A stretch of DNA of 64,000 nt, taken from Rhodanobacteraceae bacterium ZG21-1. GTDB lineage: Bacteria; Pseudomonadota; Gammaproteobacteria; Xanthomonadales; Rhodanobacteraceae. The stretch covers positions 1,922,001 through 1,986,000 of the forward strand of contig JAJEJU010000024.1 of the NCBI GenBank assembly GCA_021390615.1, given 5' to 3'. The first letter of the stretch is position 1. Each line of letters begins with the position of its first letter. Of the stretch, positions 17,732-26,028 are shown piece after piece. Below the pieces are notes generated by a model. It saw only the letters and a list, made by a program, of their open reading frames with translations. It was not told the origin of the DNA and did no database searches. The translations under genes were made by a program, and so were the position numbers.

Positions 17732-19522
17732 CTACTTGTCCACCTTCAGGACAGCCAGGAAGGCTTCTTGTGGAATGTCCACCTTGCCCACCTGCTTCAT
17801 ACGCTTCTTGCCTTCCTTCTGCTTCTCCAGCAGCTTCTTCTTCCGGCTGACGTCGCCGCCGTAGCATTTGGCGAGCACATTCTTGCGCAGCGCCTTCACG
17901 GTGGAACGCGCGATGATCTGCGCGCCGACCGCCGCCTGGATCGCCACGTCGAACTGCTGGCGCGGGATCAGGTCCTTCATGCGCTCGACCAGATCGCGCC
18001 CGCGCCGGTCGGCATGGCCGCGGTGCACGATCAGGCTCAACGCATCGACGCGCTCGCCGTTGATCAGCACGTCCACCCGCACGAACGGGCCGGCTTCGAA
18101 CCGGTCGAACTGGTAGTCCATCGAAGCATAGCCACGCGAGACCGACTTCAGGCGATCGAAGAAGTCCAGCACCACTTCTGCAAGGGGCATTTCGTAGCTG
18201 ATCTGCACCTGCGTCGCCAGGTACTGGATCGAGCGCTGTACGCCGCGCTTTTCCTCGCACAGCGTGATGATGTTGCCGATGTAGTCCGGCGGAGTGAGGA
18301 TGTTGGCCACGATCACCGGCTCGCGGACTTCCTGGATCTGCGGCGGCGCCGGCAACTTGGCCGGATTGTCCAGCAGCATGGTGGAGCCGTCGCTCTTCAG
18401 GATCTCGTAGACCACGGTCGGCGCGGTGGTGATCAGGTCCAGGTCGTACTCGCGCTCCAACCGCTCCTGCACGATTTCCATGTGCAGCATGCCGAGGAAG
18501 CCGCAGCGGAAGCCGAAGCCCATCGCCTCGGAGGATTCGGGCTCGAAGAACAGCGCGGCGTCGTTCAGGCGCAGCTTGTCGAGCGCCTCGCGCATCGCCG
18601 GGAAATCGTCGGAAGCCACCGGAAACAGGCCGGCGAACACGCGCGGCTGCATGGTCTGGAAGCCCGGCAGGGGCTTCTCCGCCGGGCGCGCGGCATGGGT
18701 CAGGGTGTCGCCCACCGGCGCGCCGTGCACGTCCTTGATCGAGGCGTTGATCCAGCCCACCTCGCCTGCGCCCAGCTTGTCCAGCTTCTTGCGCTTGGGG
18801 GTGAACACGCCGACCTCGCTCACCTCATGGCTGCGCCCGGTCGACATCACCAGCAGCTTCTCGCCGGGACGGATTTCGCCCTGCATCACGCGCACCAGCG
18901 AGACCACGCCCAGGTAGTTGTCGAACCAGGAGTCGATGATCAGCGCCTGCAGCCGGTCGGTGTCGCCGGGCTTGGGCGGCGGGATGCGGGCGATGATCGC
19001 TTCCAGCACCTCGGTGACGTTGAGGCCGGTCTTCGCGCTGATCGCCACGGCATCGGTGGCGTCGATGCCGATCACCGCCTCGATCTCGCCCTTCACCTTC
19101 TCGATGTCGGCGGTGGGCAGGTCGATCTTGTTCAGCACCGGCACGACTTCCAGGCCCTGCTCCACCGCGGTGTAACAGTTGGCCACCGACTGCGCTTCCA
19201 CGCCCTGCGCCGCGTCCACCACCAATAAGGCGCCTTCGCAGGCAGCCAGCGAGCGGGACACCTCGTAGCTGAAGTCGACGTGGCCGGGGGTGTCGATGAA
19301 GTTCAGCTGATAGGTCTTGCCGTCGCGCGCCCGGTAGGGCAGCGAGACCGACTGCGCCTTGATGGTGATGCCGCGCTCGCGCTCGATCGGGTTGTTGTCC
19401 AGCACCTGCGCCTCCATCTCGCGCTCGGCCAGGCCGCCGCAAATCTGGATGATTCGATCAGCCAGCGTGGATTTGCCGTGATCGATGTGGGCGATGATGG
19501 AGAAATTGCGGATCAGTTCCAT
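17732..19522 (-). CDS. lepA: Elongation factor 4 (LepA)
   Basis: Translational GTPase of 596 residues, the normal length. G1 AHIDHGKST is at 11-19, G3 DTPGHVDF follows, G4 is NKIDLP, and the LepA-specific C-terminal domain ends with [18 protein letters not shown]. LepA/EF4 acts on ribosomes, with proposed roles in back-translocation and in 30S assembly. The conserved switch I region GITIKAQSV is intact. It is 33 bases upstream of lepB. About 210 bases separate it from the mucD stop; that gap shows no further gene. Confidence 0.97.
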   Translation of the reverse strand: MELIRNFSIIAHIDHGKSTLADRIIQICGGLAEREMEAQVLDNNPIERERGITIKAQSVSLPYRARDGKTYQLNFIDTPGHVDFSYEVSRSLAACEGALLVVDAAQGVEAQSVANCYTAVEQGLEVVPVLNKIDLPTADIEKVKGEIEAVIGIDATDAVAISAKTGLNVTEVLEAIIARIPPPKPGDTDRLQALIIDSWFDNYLGVVSLVRVMQGEIRPGEKLLVMSTGRSHEVSEVGVFTPKRKKLDKLGAGEVGWINASIKDVHGAPVGDTLTHAARPAEKPLPGFQTMQPRVFAGLFPVASDDFPAMREALDKLRLNDAALFFEPESSEAMGFGFRCGFLGMLHMEIVQERLEREYDLDLITTAPTVVYEILKSDGSTMLLDNPAKLPAPPQIQEVREPVIVANILTPPDYIGNIITLCEEKRGVQRSIQYLATQVQISYEMPLAEVVLDFFDRLKSVSRGYASMDYQFDRFEAGPFVRVDVLINGERVDALSLIVHRGHADRRGRDLVERMKDLIPRQQFDVAIQAAVGAQIIARSTVKALRKNVLAKCYGGDVSRKKKLLEKQKEGKKRMKQVGKVDIPQEAFLAVLKVDK

Positions 19523-19733
19523 GGAGCGCTGGCAATACCTGAAGGGCCGCGCGCAAAGGCGGGGCCGGCCGCCGCCGGGATGGCGACGCTAACCCCGCAT
19601 TATCGCATGGAACGGCGGACGTCCGGGCGTCCTTCGATAGGCGCCGGGTGAGCGGCGTCATATAACCGCCGCTCGATCGCGGCGACGGGACCATACGCAG
19701 GCGTTCCCGCGGGTGCCCCGTCGCCGGGTCGGC

Positions 19734-21221
19734 TCAGTCGTCCTGGCTGTTGTCGCCCGGTCCCTGGCCGCCGCTGCCGTCAGGCAGGGTGAGCCCGAGG
19801 AAGGCGGTGTTGTCGCCGCGCCGCACCAGCAGCAGCACGGTCTGTCCCGGCTGCAGTCCCTTCGTGGCGGCGCGGAATTCGGCTGCATTGGCGACGCGCT
19901 GCTGGTTCAGCATCAGCACGATGTCGCCGGCCTGCAGCCCGGCCTGGGCCGCGACCGAGCCGGTCACCTTGGCGATCACCACGCCGCCCTGCCCGGCCGG
20001 CAGGCCGAGCTGGCGCCGGGTCGCCGCGTCGATGTCCTGCACCGAAAGCCCCAACGCGGCGGAACCGGACTGCGGCGTCGAGCCGCTGCCTGCGGCCGAA
20101 CCGGCCACGTTGCCATCGCGCGGCTGTTCGCCCACAGTGACCTGCAGGCTCTGTCGATGGCCATCGCGCACGATTTCCACCGGCACCGCGGTACCGGGCT
20201 TGGTCATCGCGGCCAGCGGCGGCAGGTCCGAACTCTGGTGGATCGGATGGCCGTCGTAAGTGACGATCACGTCGCCAGGCCGGATACCGGCCTTCTCCGC
20301 TCCGCCGCCCGGCACCACCTGCGCCACGATGGTGCCATCCGCGCTAGGCAGTTTCAGCGCCTTGACCATGTCGTCGGTCACCGGGCCCATGCCCACGCCG
20401 AGCATGCCGCGTGAGACGTAGCCCTTGGTCTTGATCTGCTGCACGGCGTTCATCGCCACGTCGATCGGGATCGAGAAGGCCACGCCTTGATAGCCGCCGG
20501 TGTTGGAGTAGATCTGCGAATTGACGCCGACCACCTGGCCCTGGAGATTGAACAGCGGCCCGCCGGAATTGCCCTGGTTGATCGGCACGTCGGTCTGGAT
20601 GAACGAGGTATAGGGCTGGTCGGAACTGCCCAGACTGCGCCCCACCGCGCTGACGATGCCCTGGGTCACCGTATAGTCGAAGCCGAACGGCGAGCCGATC
20701 GCCAGCACCCATTGACCGGCCTTGAGCGAGCGCGAATCGCCGATGTGCACCGCCGGCAGCGCACCGCCGGCGCTGACCTTGAGCAGCGCGATGTCGTACT
20801 GCGGATCGCTGCCAACCACTTTGGCGACCAGAGTGCGGCGATCCTGCAGGCGCACGGTCACCTGATCGGCGCCGTCGACCACGTGGGTGTTGGTCAAAAT
20901 ATAGCCATCGCTGGAAATGATGAAGCCCGAGCCCAGCGAGGTACGTGCCTGCTCTTCCGGCGAGGGCATCATCGGCATGCCGAAGAAGCGCCGGAAGATT
21001 TCCATCTGCGGATCATCGAAACCCGGCGCGCCATGCGCCGCGCGGCGGCGGCCGGTGTACTTCGCCTCGACGTGGACCACCGCCGGAGCATTGTCCTGCA
21101 CGATACCGGTGAAATCCGGCAGCATCGGTGCCGCGGTGGCCGACTGCGCCTGTACGCCGCCCGTGGTGGCGAGCCCGACCAGGATGCTGCACGCCAGAGT
21201 ACGCCAGAGGGATCGATGCAT
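19734..21221 (-). CDS. mucD: DegP/MucD-type periplasmic serine protease
   Basis: HtrA-family protease-chaperone of the periplasm, 495 residues. A Sec signal (residues 1-26, cut near GVQA) precedes the trypsin-like domain with His113 (LTNTHVVDGA), Asp143 (PQYDIALLK) and Ser219 (NQGNSGGPL). Two PDZ domains follow (about 285-370 and 400-480), each with an internal glycine-rich ligand loop. The ATG at 21221 has AAGGAG nine bases upstream; the open frame before it is not conserved-looking. Position after rpoE-rseA matches algU-mucA-mucD type loci, where the protease limits envelope-stress signalling. Confidence 0.94.
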   Translation of the reverse strand: MHRSLWRTLACSILVGLATTGGVQAQSATAAPMLPDFTGIVQDNAPAVVHVEAKYTGRRRAAHGAPGFDDPQMEIFRRFFGMPMMPSPEEQARTSLGSGFIISSDGYILTNTHVVDGADQVTVRLQDRRTLVAKVVGSDPQYDIALLKVSAGGALPAVHIGDSRSLKAGQWVLAIGSPFGFDYTVTQGIVSAVGRSLGSSDQPYTSFIQTDVPINQGNSGGPLFNLQGQVVGVNSQIYSNTGGYQGVAFSIPIDVAMNAVQQIKTKGYVSRGMLGVGMGPVTDDMVKALKLPSADGTIVAQVVPGGGAEKAGIRPGDVIVTYDGHPIHQSSDLPPLAAMTKPGTAVPVEIVRDGHRQSLQVTVGEQPRDGNVAGSAAGSGSTPQSGSAALGLSVQDIDAATRRQLGLPAGQGGVVIAKVTGSVAAQAGLQAGDIVLMLNQQRVANAAEFRAATKGLQPGQTVLLLVRRGDNTAFLGLTLPDGSGGQGPGDNSQDD

Positions 21222-21348
21222 GACTTCGTTCTCCTTCGAGGTGGTTTGGCGGCCACACTCACCCATCACGGCCTGGCTGGAACCGTGAAGAAAAGGCGCG
21301 GCCGCGGGCAGGAAAAAAGCTGACGGGGCCGGCGCCGCCGGCAGAGAA

Positions 21349-22035
21349 TCAATGCACGACGGCTCCGGACGGTGCGCGCTGTGCCGCCGGGGGCGCCTGC
21401 TTGGCGTCGGCATCGATCAGCAGCAGATAGCTGCCGTCGTTGTTGTTATAGGTGCGATAGCGCGGCAACTGGTACGTCGACAGGTTGTTGGCATAGGGCG
21501 CGGCGAAGCGGCCGGGCGTGGTGCCGAACGAGGTGGTGGCGGAAGCCCGTTCGGTGAGGCCCGGCATGCTGGCGCTGTCGAGCAACCAGCCGGGCACGGC
21601 GGCCGGAGTGCCGACGTGCGTGGTCGCCGCCAGCGATTGCGACGCAGCCATCGGCCGCGTGGTGACGGCCGCCGTCGCCGGGCCGGCCCGATGGGCGGCG
21701 CCGTCACCCATCGGGCGTGCCGTCATCAGGGCCACTACCGCCACGCCGGCGGCGATCGCTCCGCCAGCCGAGAGGCGCAGCCAATGCCGGCGCCGGCCAT
21801 CGGCGACGAATGCCGCGCCGTCCTGCTCGACCGCCTGCAGCACCCGCTCGGCAAATCCGGGGGAAGCCAGCGCAGGCAGCGCGCGTCGCAGGCCATCGCC
21901 GATCGCATGGTAGTTCGACCAGGCCTTCTGCAGCGCGACATCGTGGTCCAGCCGGCGCAGCAGAAAGCGCAGCGGCTCGCCCGACAGTTCCCCGTCCACG
22001 GCGGCGGAGAGGTTTTCGCGATGGTCTTCAGTCAT
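21349..22035 (-). CDS. rseA: Anti-sigma factor RseA/MucA-like
   Basis: Inner-membrane anti-sigma factor of about 228 residues that would hold the adjacent sigma-E. The N-terminal cytoplasmic domain has the standard start ENLSAAVDGELSGEPLRFLL and the RseA pattern W-SNYHAIGDGLR. A single membrane helix (AGGAIAAGVAVVALM, about 90-105) leads to a periplasmic domain ending in YLLLIDADAKQA. Signalled proteolysis of this class releases sigma-E. The ATG at 22035 is preferred over one five codons earlier because the family starts at this Met. It lies 18 bases after the rpoE stop. Confidence 0.88.
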   Translation of the reverse strand: MTEDHRENLSAAVDGELSGEPLRFLLRRLDHDVALQKAWSNYHAIGDGLRRALPALASPGFAERVLQAVEQDGAAFVADGRRRHWLRLSAGGAIAAGVAVVALMTARPMGDGAAHRAGPATAAVTTRPMAASQSLAATTHVGTPAAVPGWLLDSASMPGLTERASATTSFGTTPGRFAAPYANNLSTYQLPRYRTYNNNDGSYLLLIDADAKQAPPAAQRAPSGAVVH

Positions 22036-22053
22036 GCTCCTGATCCTCAACGA

Positions 22054-22662
22054 TTACGGCAACAACGAACGTAATTTTTCATCGATGGCCTCGCGCGCCC
22101 GGAAGATCCGCGAACGCACGGTGCCGATCGGGCAGTCCATGGCCTCGGCGATCTCCTCGTAGCTGAGGCCGTCCACCTCCCGCAGGGTGATGGCCGCGCG
22201 CAGCTCCTCGGGCAAAGCTTGGACTGCGGAATACACCGTTTGTTCAATTTCCTGACGCATTAATTCGCGCTCGGGGGTGGCGCTCTCGTGCATGCGCTCG
22301 GCGCCCGGCGCAAATTCGGCGTCTTCCACCGCGATGTCGTCCATCGGCGGGCGCCGTTTCATGGCCACCAGGTGATTCTTCGCGGTGTTCACCGCGATCT
22401 TGTAGATCCAGGTGTAGAACGCGCTGTCGCCGCGGAACGAACCGATCGCACGCCACGCGCGCACGAAGGCTTCCTGCGCCACGTCCTCGCATTCGGCCTG
22501 ATTGTTGACGTAGCGCGAGATGAGGCCGATCACCTTGTGCTGGTACTTGCGCACCAGCAGGTCGAACGCGCGCTTGTCGCCGCGCTGGACCCGCTCGACC
22601 AACACGCTGTCGAGTTCGCCCTCGCCCACCCGGACTGTTTCCTTCGTCACCTCTGCCCTCAT
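22054..22662 (-). CDS. rpoE: RNA polymerase sigma factor RpoE (ECF, sigma-E)
   Basis: An extracytoplasmic-function sigma factor of about 202 residues. Region 2 contains FDLLVRKYQHKVIGLISRYV and DVAQEAFVRAWRAIGSFRG; region 4 has LREVDGLSYEEIAEAMDCP and GTVRSRIFRAREAIDEKL. These match the RpoE/AlgU group closely. The ATG at 22662 is chosen because a sigma-E-type promoter ends at 22691; a TTG at 22698 would lie inside that promoter. The gene heads the rpoE-rseA-mucD operon and, from the promoter, probably activates itself. Confidence 0.95.
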   Translation of the reverse strand: MRAEVTKETVRVGEGELDSVLVERVQRGDKRAFDLLVRKYQHKVIGLISRYVNNQAECEDVAQEAFVRAWRAIGSFRGDSAFYTWIYKIAVNTAKNHLVAMKRRPPMDDIAVEDAEFAPGAERMHESATPERELMRQEIEQTVYSAVQALPEELRAAITLREVDGLSYEEIAEAMDCPIGTVRSRIFRAREAIDEKLRSLLP

Positions 22663-22690
22663 TAGGAATTCGCCGAATGGACCGACGTGC

Positions 22691-22717
22691 TCAGACAAGC
22701 GCCGGCCGCCCGAGTTC
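22691..22717 (-). promoter_or_regulatory. Sigma-E-type promoter of rpoE
   Basis: On the minus strand GAACTC (22717-22712) is followed after 16 bases by TCTGA (22695-22691). This fits the AlgU/RpoE consensus GAACTT-N16/17-TCTGA with one mismatch. Transcription would begin about 20 bases before the ATG at 22662, and it implies positive autoregulation. Confidence 0.7.
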
Positions 22718-22830
22718 AGCCGCCACGGCTACTATTTCACGCCCCGTGCCAAATGGCACTCTCGGCGGCGCGAAGATCCGCCAGGGCGGCCCTGCCCTTC
22801 ATATGGGGCCACGGCGGCCGCAAGGCAAAC

Positions 22831-25347
22831 TCAGGCGCGCGCCGCCAGCAGGCTCTGCCGCTCGGCCAGCAGTTGGTCGAACAGGGCCGAGGTCAACGGG
22901 CGGCAGAACAGATAGCCCTGCAGTTCGTCGCAATGATTGGCGCGCAGGAAGTGCAGGTGCTGCTCGGTCTCCACCCCTTCGGCCACCACGCCGCGCTTGA
23001 GCCGGTGGGCCATGTCGACGATGGCGCGCACGATGGCCTCGTCGTCCGGATCGACGCCGATGTTGCGCACGAAACTCTGGTCGATCTTGATGCGGTCGGC
23101 CGGCAGGCGGCGCAGATAATCCAGCGACGCCGCACCCGTGCCGAAGTCGTCGATCGCGATGCGGCAACCCAGCCGGTGCAGCCCGTGCAGGTTCTCGACC
23201 AGGTTCGGCATCTGCTTGACGCTGATGCTCTCGGTGACCTCCAGCTCGAGCAGCCCCGGGTCCAGGCCAGTCTCGGTCAGCACGCTTGAGACGGTCTCGA
23301 GCAGGCCAGGCTGCAGCAGTTGCATCGCCGAAAGATTCACGCCGAGGCGCAGACGCAAACCGTACTTTTGCTCCCACCCCTGCGCTTCCAGACAGGCCGT
23401 GCGCAGCACCCATTCGCCCATCGGCACGATCAGCCCGCTCTCTTCGGCGATGGGAATGAAAAAGGCCGGCCCGATCGAGCCCAGCTCGGGATGTTCCCAG
23501 CGCAGCAGCGCCTCCATGCCGACGATGTCCTCGTTGGCCGCATCGACCTGGGGCTGATAGACCACGCGCAGTTCGTTGTTCTGTTCGGCCAGGCGCAGGC
23601 GCGACTTCAGCGCAAGGTTCTGCTGGCGCGCCTGTTCCGGGCTCACCTCGTAGATCTGGAAACTGTTGCGCCCGCGACTCTTGGCCGCGTACATCGCGTC
23701 GTCGGCGTGCTTGAGCAGCGTCTCCGCGTCGGTGGCGTCGTCCGGGAAGAAGCTGATGCCGATCGAGATGGTGATGTGCAGCTCGGGCCCCTGCTCGAGC
23801 TGCAGCGGCACCGCCATGGCCTGCACGATTTTCTCGGCGACCCGCGCAGCGTCCTCGTTTTTGACGATGTGGCGCAGTACTACAATGAATTCGTCGCCGG
23901 CGTAGCGGGCCACCGTGTCGGAAGCGCGGACGCTGCCGATGAGCCGCTGGGTCACTGCGACCAGCACCTGGTCGCCCATCGCATGACCCAGGTTGTCGTT
24001 GATGGACTTGAAGCGGTCCAGGTCGACGAACAACAGGGCGAAACACTCGCCGGTGCGATTCGCCTCGCGGATCACCGTGTCCAGCCGATCGTTCAGCAGC
24101 AGTCGATTGGGCAAGCCGGTCAGCGCGTCCAGCAGGCCCTCGGCGCGACCCTGCTCGCGCGTGCGCTGCAGCTCGAGCACGTGGGCGAAATGGGCCGCGG
24201 CACAGCGCAGCACCGGCTCGACCACCTCGGGCTCGCTCATCGGGCGACGCGCGCCGGCCAGCAGGGCGCCGAGCACGCTGCGCCGCTCGTCGACCAGCGG
24301 CAACCCGGCGAAACCGAGCAGGCCCAGCTGGCGAATCAGCGGATCGTCGGCGGCCAGGCGAGCGGCATCCTGTGGATGCAGCAGGGTGCGCCCGCCCAGT
24401 ACCAGGCGCAACGAGGTCTGCACCGAGGCTTCCGGCCAGGCCGGTTCTTCGCCGCGCCACCACTGGTAGCGCTGCATCGGGGTGCCGTTTTCCTCGGGTC
24501 GGGCCGACCATACCGCCAGATAGTCCAGCCCGAGTCCGTCGGCGAGCAGCTGAGCCGCGCCGGCCAGGCCGCCGTCGTCCTGGTCGTCGAACAGGCGCAT
24601 CAGCAAGTTCAGCGCCGCGAGGGGACGATCTTCCGCATGCCGGCTGCGGAATACCACAGCGAGACCGTCACGGCCGGCATGCCGCGCCGGCCGGATCGCC
24701 GCCTCCGCCTGCTCGAAGCCGAACGCGCTGCGCCGCCGGCAGGCATGCCAGCGGCGGTCGCCCACCGCCAGCGCCAGCACCGAGACGCCGTCCTCGAAGG
24801 AGATTTGCTCGTTCACCGCTCGCCCGAGCATGCGTTGCGCGCCGATGCCCATGCGGCGCAGTAGGGCCGGGCTGATCTCCCACACCCGCTCTCCCGCAGG
24901 ATCAGTGAGCAGCCATTCGTCGTCCTCGCCTTCCTGCAGCGCGAGCGGCTCGTCGGTCTGCGCGACGGCCGTGACGACCACGGGCCGCAGCCGCCGCCAG
25001 CGTTCGACCAGCTCGGCCTCAATGCGCGAAGCGTCCAGCCAGTCGCCGACCGTCTCCGGCAGTTGCGACGGCCGCAGCACGCCTTCGGGCACCAGCACCG
25101 CGATCAAGGGTGCCTCCGCGCAGGCCGGCATGGCGCGCAGTTGCTGGCAGCAGCGCTGCGCCTCGCGATCGTCGCCGGCCAGCACCACCACCAGCAGGGC
25201 AAGCGGATCCCTGCCTTCGAGCAGAATCGCCGCATGCGCTACGTCGCGCGCGGAATGAATGGCCGGATGCCCTTGCCGGTCGAGTACGTCGAACAAAACT
25301 CGTCGCAACTCACGCTGAGATGCAAGAACCAGGATGCCTGAGCCCAT
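22831..25347 (-). CDS. GGDEF-EAL protein with pseudo-receiver and sensory domains
   Basis: A cytoplasmic c-di-GMP enzyme of 838 residues. The first 120 residues look like a receiver fold (ILVLASQRELRRVLFDVL) but lack the acidic pocket and phospho-Asp, so it is probably not phosphorylated. PAS-like and GAF-like segments follow (about 150-400). The GGDEF domain (about 405-565) carries RYAGDEF, a variant often still active, preceded by RASD at I-site spacing. The EAL domain (about 580-830) has GMEALLRWEHP, IDDFGTGAASLDYL, KIDQSFV and GYLFCRPL, so phosphodiesterase residues appear intact. No membrane segment is present. It stands between the rpoE promoter and an unknown gene 11 bases upstream, likely its operon partner. 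Confidence 0.88.
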   Translation of the reverse strand: MGSGILVLASQRELRRVLFDVLDRQGHPAIHSARDVAHAAILLEGRDPLALLVVVLAGDDREAQRCCQQLRAMPACAEAPLIAVLVPEGVLRPSQLPETVGDWLDASRIEAELVERWRRLRPVVVTAVAQTDEPLALQEGEDDEWLLTDPAGERVWEISPALLRRMGIGAQRMLGRAVNEQISFEDGVSVLALAVGDRRWHACRRRSAFGFEQAEAAIRPARHAGRDGLAVVFRSRHAEDRPLAALNLLMRLFDDQDDGGLAGAAQLLADGLGLDYLAVWSARPEENGTPMQRYQWWRGEEPAWPEASVQTSLRLVLGGRTLLHPQDAARLAADDPLIRQLGLLGFAGLPLVDERRSVLGALLAGARRPMSEPEVVEPVLRCAAAHFAHVLELQRTREQGRAEGLLDALTGLPNRLLLNDRLDTVIREANRTGECFALLFVDLDRFKSINDNLGHAMGDQVLVAVTQRLIGSVRASDTVARYAGDEFIVVLRHIVKNEDAARVAEKIVQAMAVPLQLEQGPELHITISIGISFFPDDATDAETLLKHADDAMYAAKSRGRNSFQIYEVSPEQARQQNLALKSRLRLAEQNNELRVVYQPQVDAANEDIVGMEALLRWEHPELGSIGPAFFIPIAEESGLIVPMGEWVLRTACLEAQGWEQKYGLRLRLGVNLSAMQLLQPGLLETVSSVLTETGLDPGLLELEVTESISVKQMPNLVENLHGLHRLGCRIAIDDFGTGAASLDYLRRLPADRIKIDQSFVRNIGVDPDDEAIVRAIVDMAHRLKRGVVAEGVETEQHLHFLRANHCDELQGYLFCRPLTSALFDQLLAERQSLLAARA

Positions 25348-25358
25348 GAGCGCGCCTC

Positions 25359-25853
25359 TCAGAACACCCAGCGGCCATCACGCAGGCGCGGCCGCTGCGG
25401 CGGCTTCGCCTCCGCGCGCAGGCGCACCACGGCCTCGCCCAATTCGCCCAGCAGCGCCAGTCCGGCATCCACCAGCACCACCCGCCGTACGTGAGCGGTC
25501 GACTCGCGCGCGAGCTGGCGCAGCAGCAGCAGGTTCGCCGCAGCGATCGGCATGGTTAGCCCGGACAGGAGGTAAATGCCGAAGTGATTGCTCTGCAGCA
25601 TGTAGCGCAAGGCGCCGCCCAGTTGCTGCAGGCCGGGCATGCGCACGTGGGCCTCACGCAGGCTGGCCAGCCCCGCGTCCGGCTGCCACAGGTAGATCGA
25701 CTGCCCGCTTTGGCGCGACAGGGTGGCGAACTGCCTGATCAGCATCGCGCTGTCGCACTCCTCCAGCGCCACCAGCGCGCTGGGCGCGGCAAGAATCCGC
25801 TCGAGCATGTCGGCGCCAACGGATAGAGGGACAGTGCTCATCAGGGAAGTCAT
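25359..25853 (-). CDS. Conserved-looking hypothetical protein upstream of the GGDEF-EAL gene
   Basis: I do not recognise this 164-residue protein. It is soluble-looking, with helices and a hydrophobic strand HVRRVVLVDAGLALLGELG near the C terminus, ending in a basic tail RPRLRDGRWVF. There is no signal peptide or metal motif. It ends 11 bases before the GGDEF-EAL start, which suggests joint expression. ATGs at 25853 and 25841 are both possible and neither has a strong ribosome site. The open frame upstream to 26051 enters the fadB promoter region and is not credible coding sequence. Confidence 0.6.
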   Translation of the reverse strand: MTSLMSTVPLSVGADMLERILAAPSALVALEECDSAMLIRQFATLSRQSGQSIYLWQPDAGLASLREAHVRMPGLQQLGGALRYMLQSNHFGIYLLSGLTMPIAAANLLLLRQLARESTAHVRRVVLVDAGLALLGELGEAVVRLRAEAKPPQRPRLRDGRWVF

Positions 25854-26028
25854 CGCGCGGTACGTTACGCGCTCCCGGCGGAAGCGCAAGGGCAAAAGCT
25901 CACCACCCGCCAGACAAGCGCCAGTGTGCGCCGGAAGCGGGCGGCGCGCATCGGATGAGGGGCACGTCTCGCAATCATCGTGGCGGGAAGGTAATGTGCT
26001 AAATCCTCCGCTTGCAGCCCACATCATC

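Noticed and set aside
17045-19228. A 727-codon plus-strand frame across lepA and lepB
   Set aside because: Antisense shadow; lepA and lepB are certain on the minus strand.
21328-21342. GC palindrome between rseA and mucD as a terminator
   Set aside because: The T-run is 10 or more bases away from the stem; mucD is probably co-transcribed, so this is at most an attenuating hairpin.
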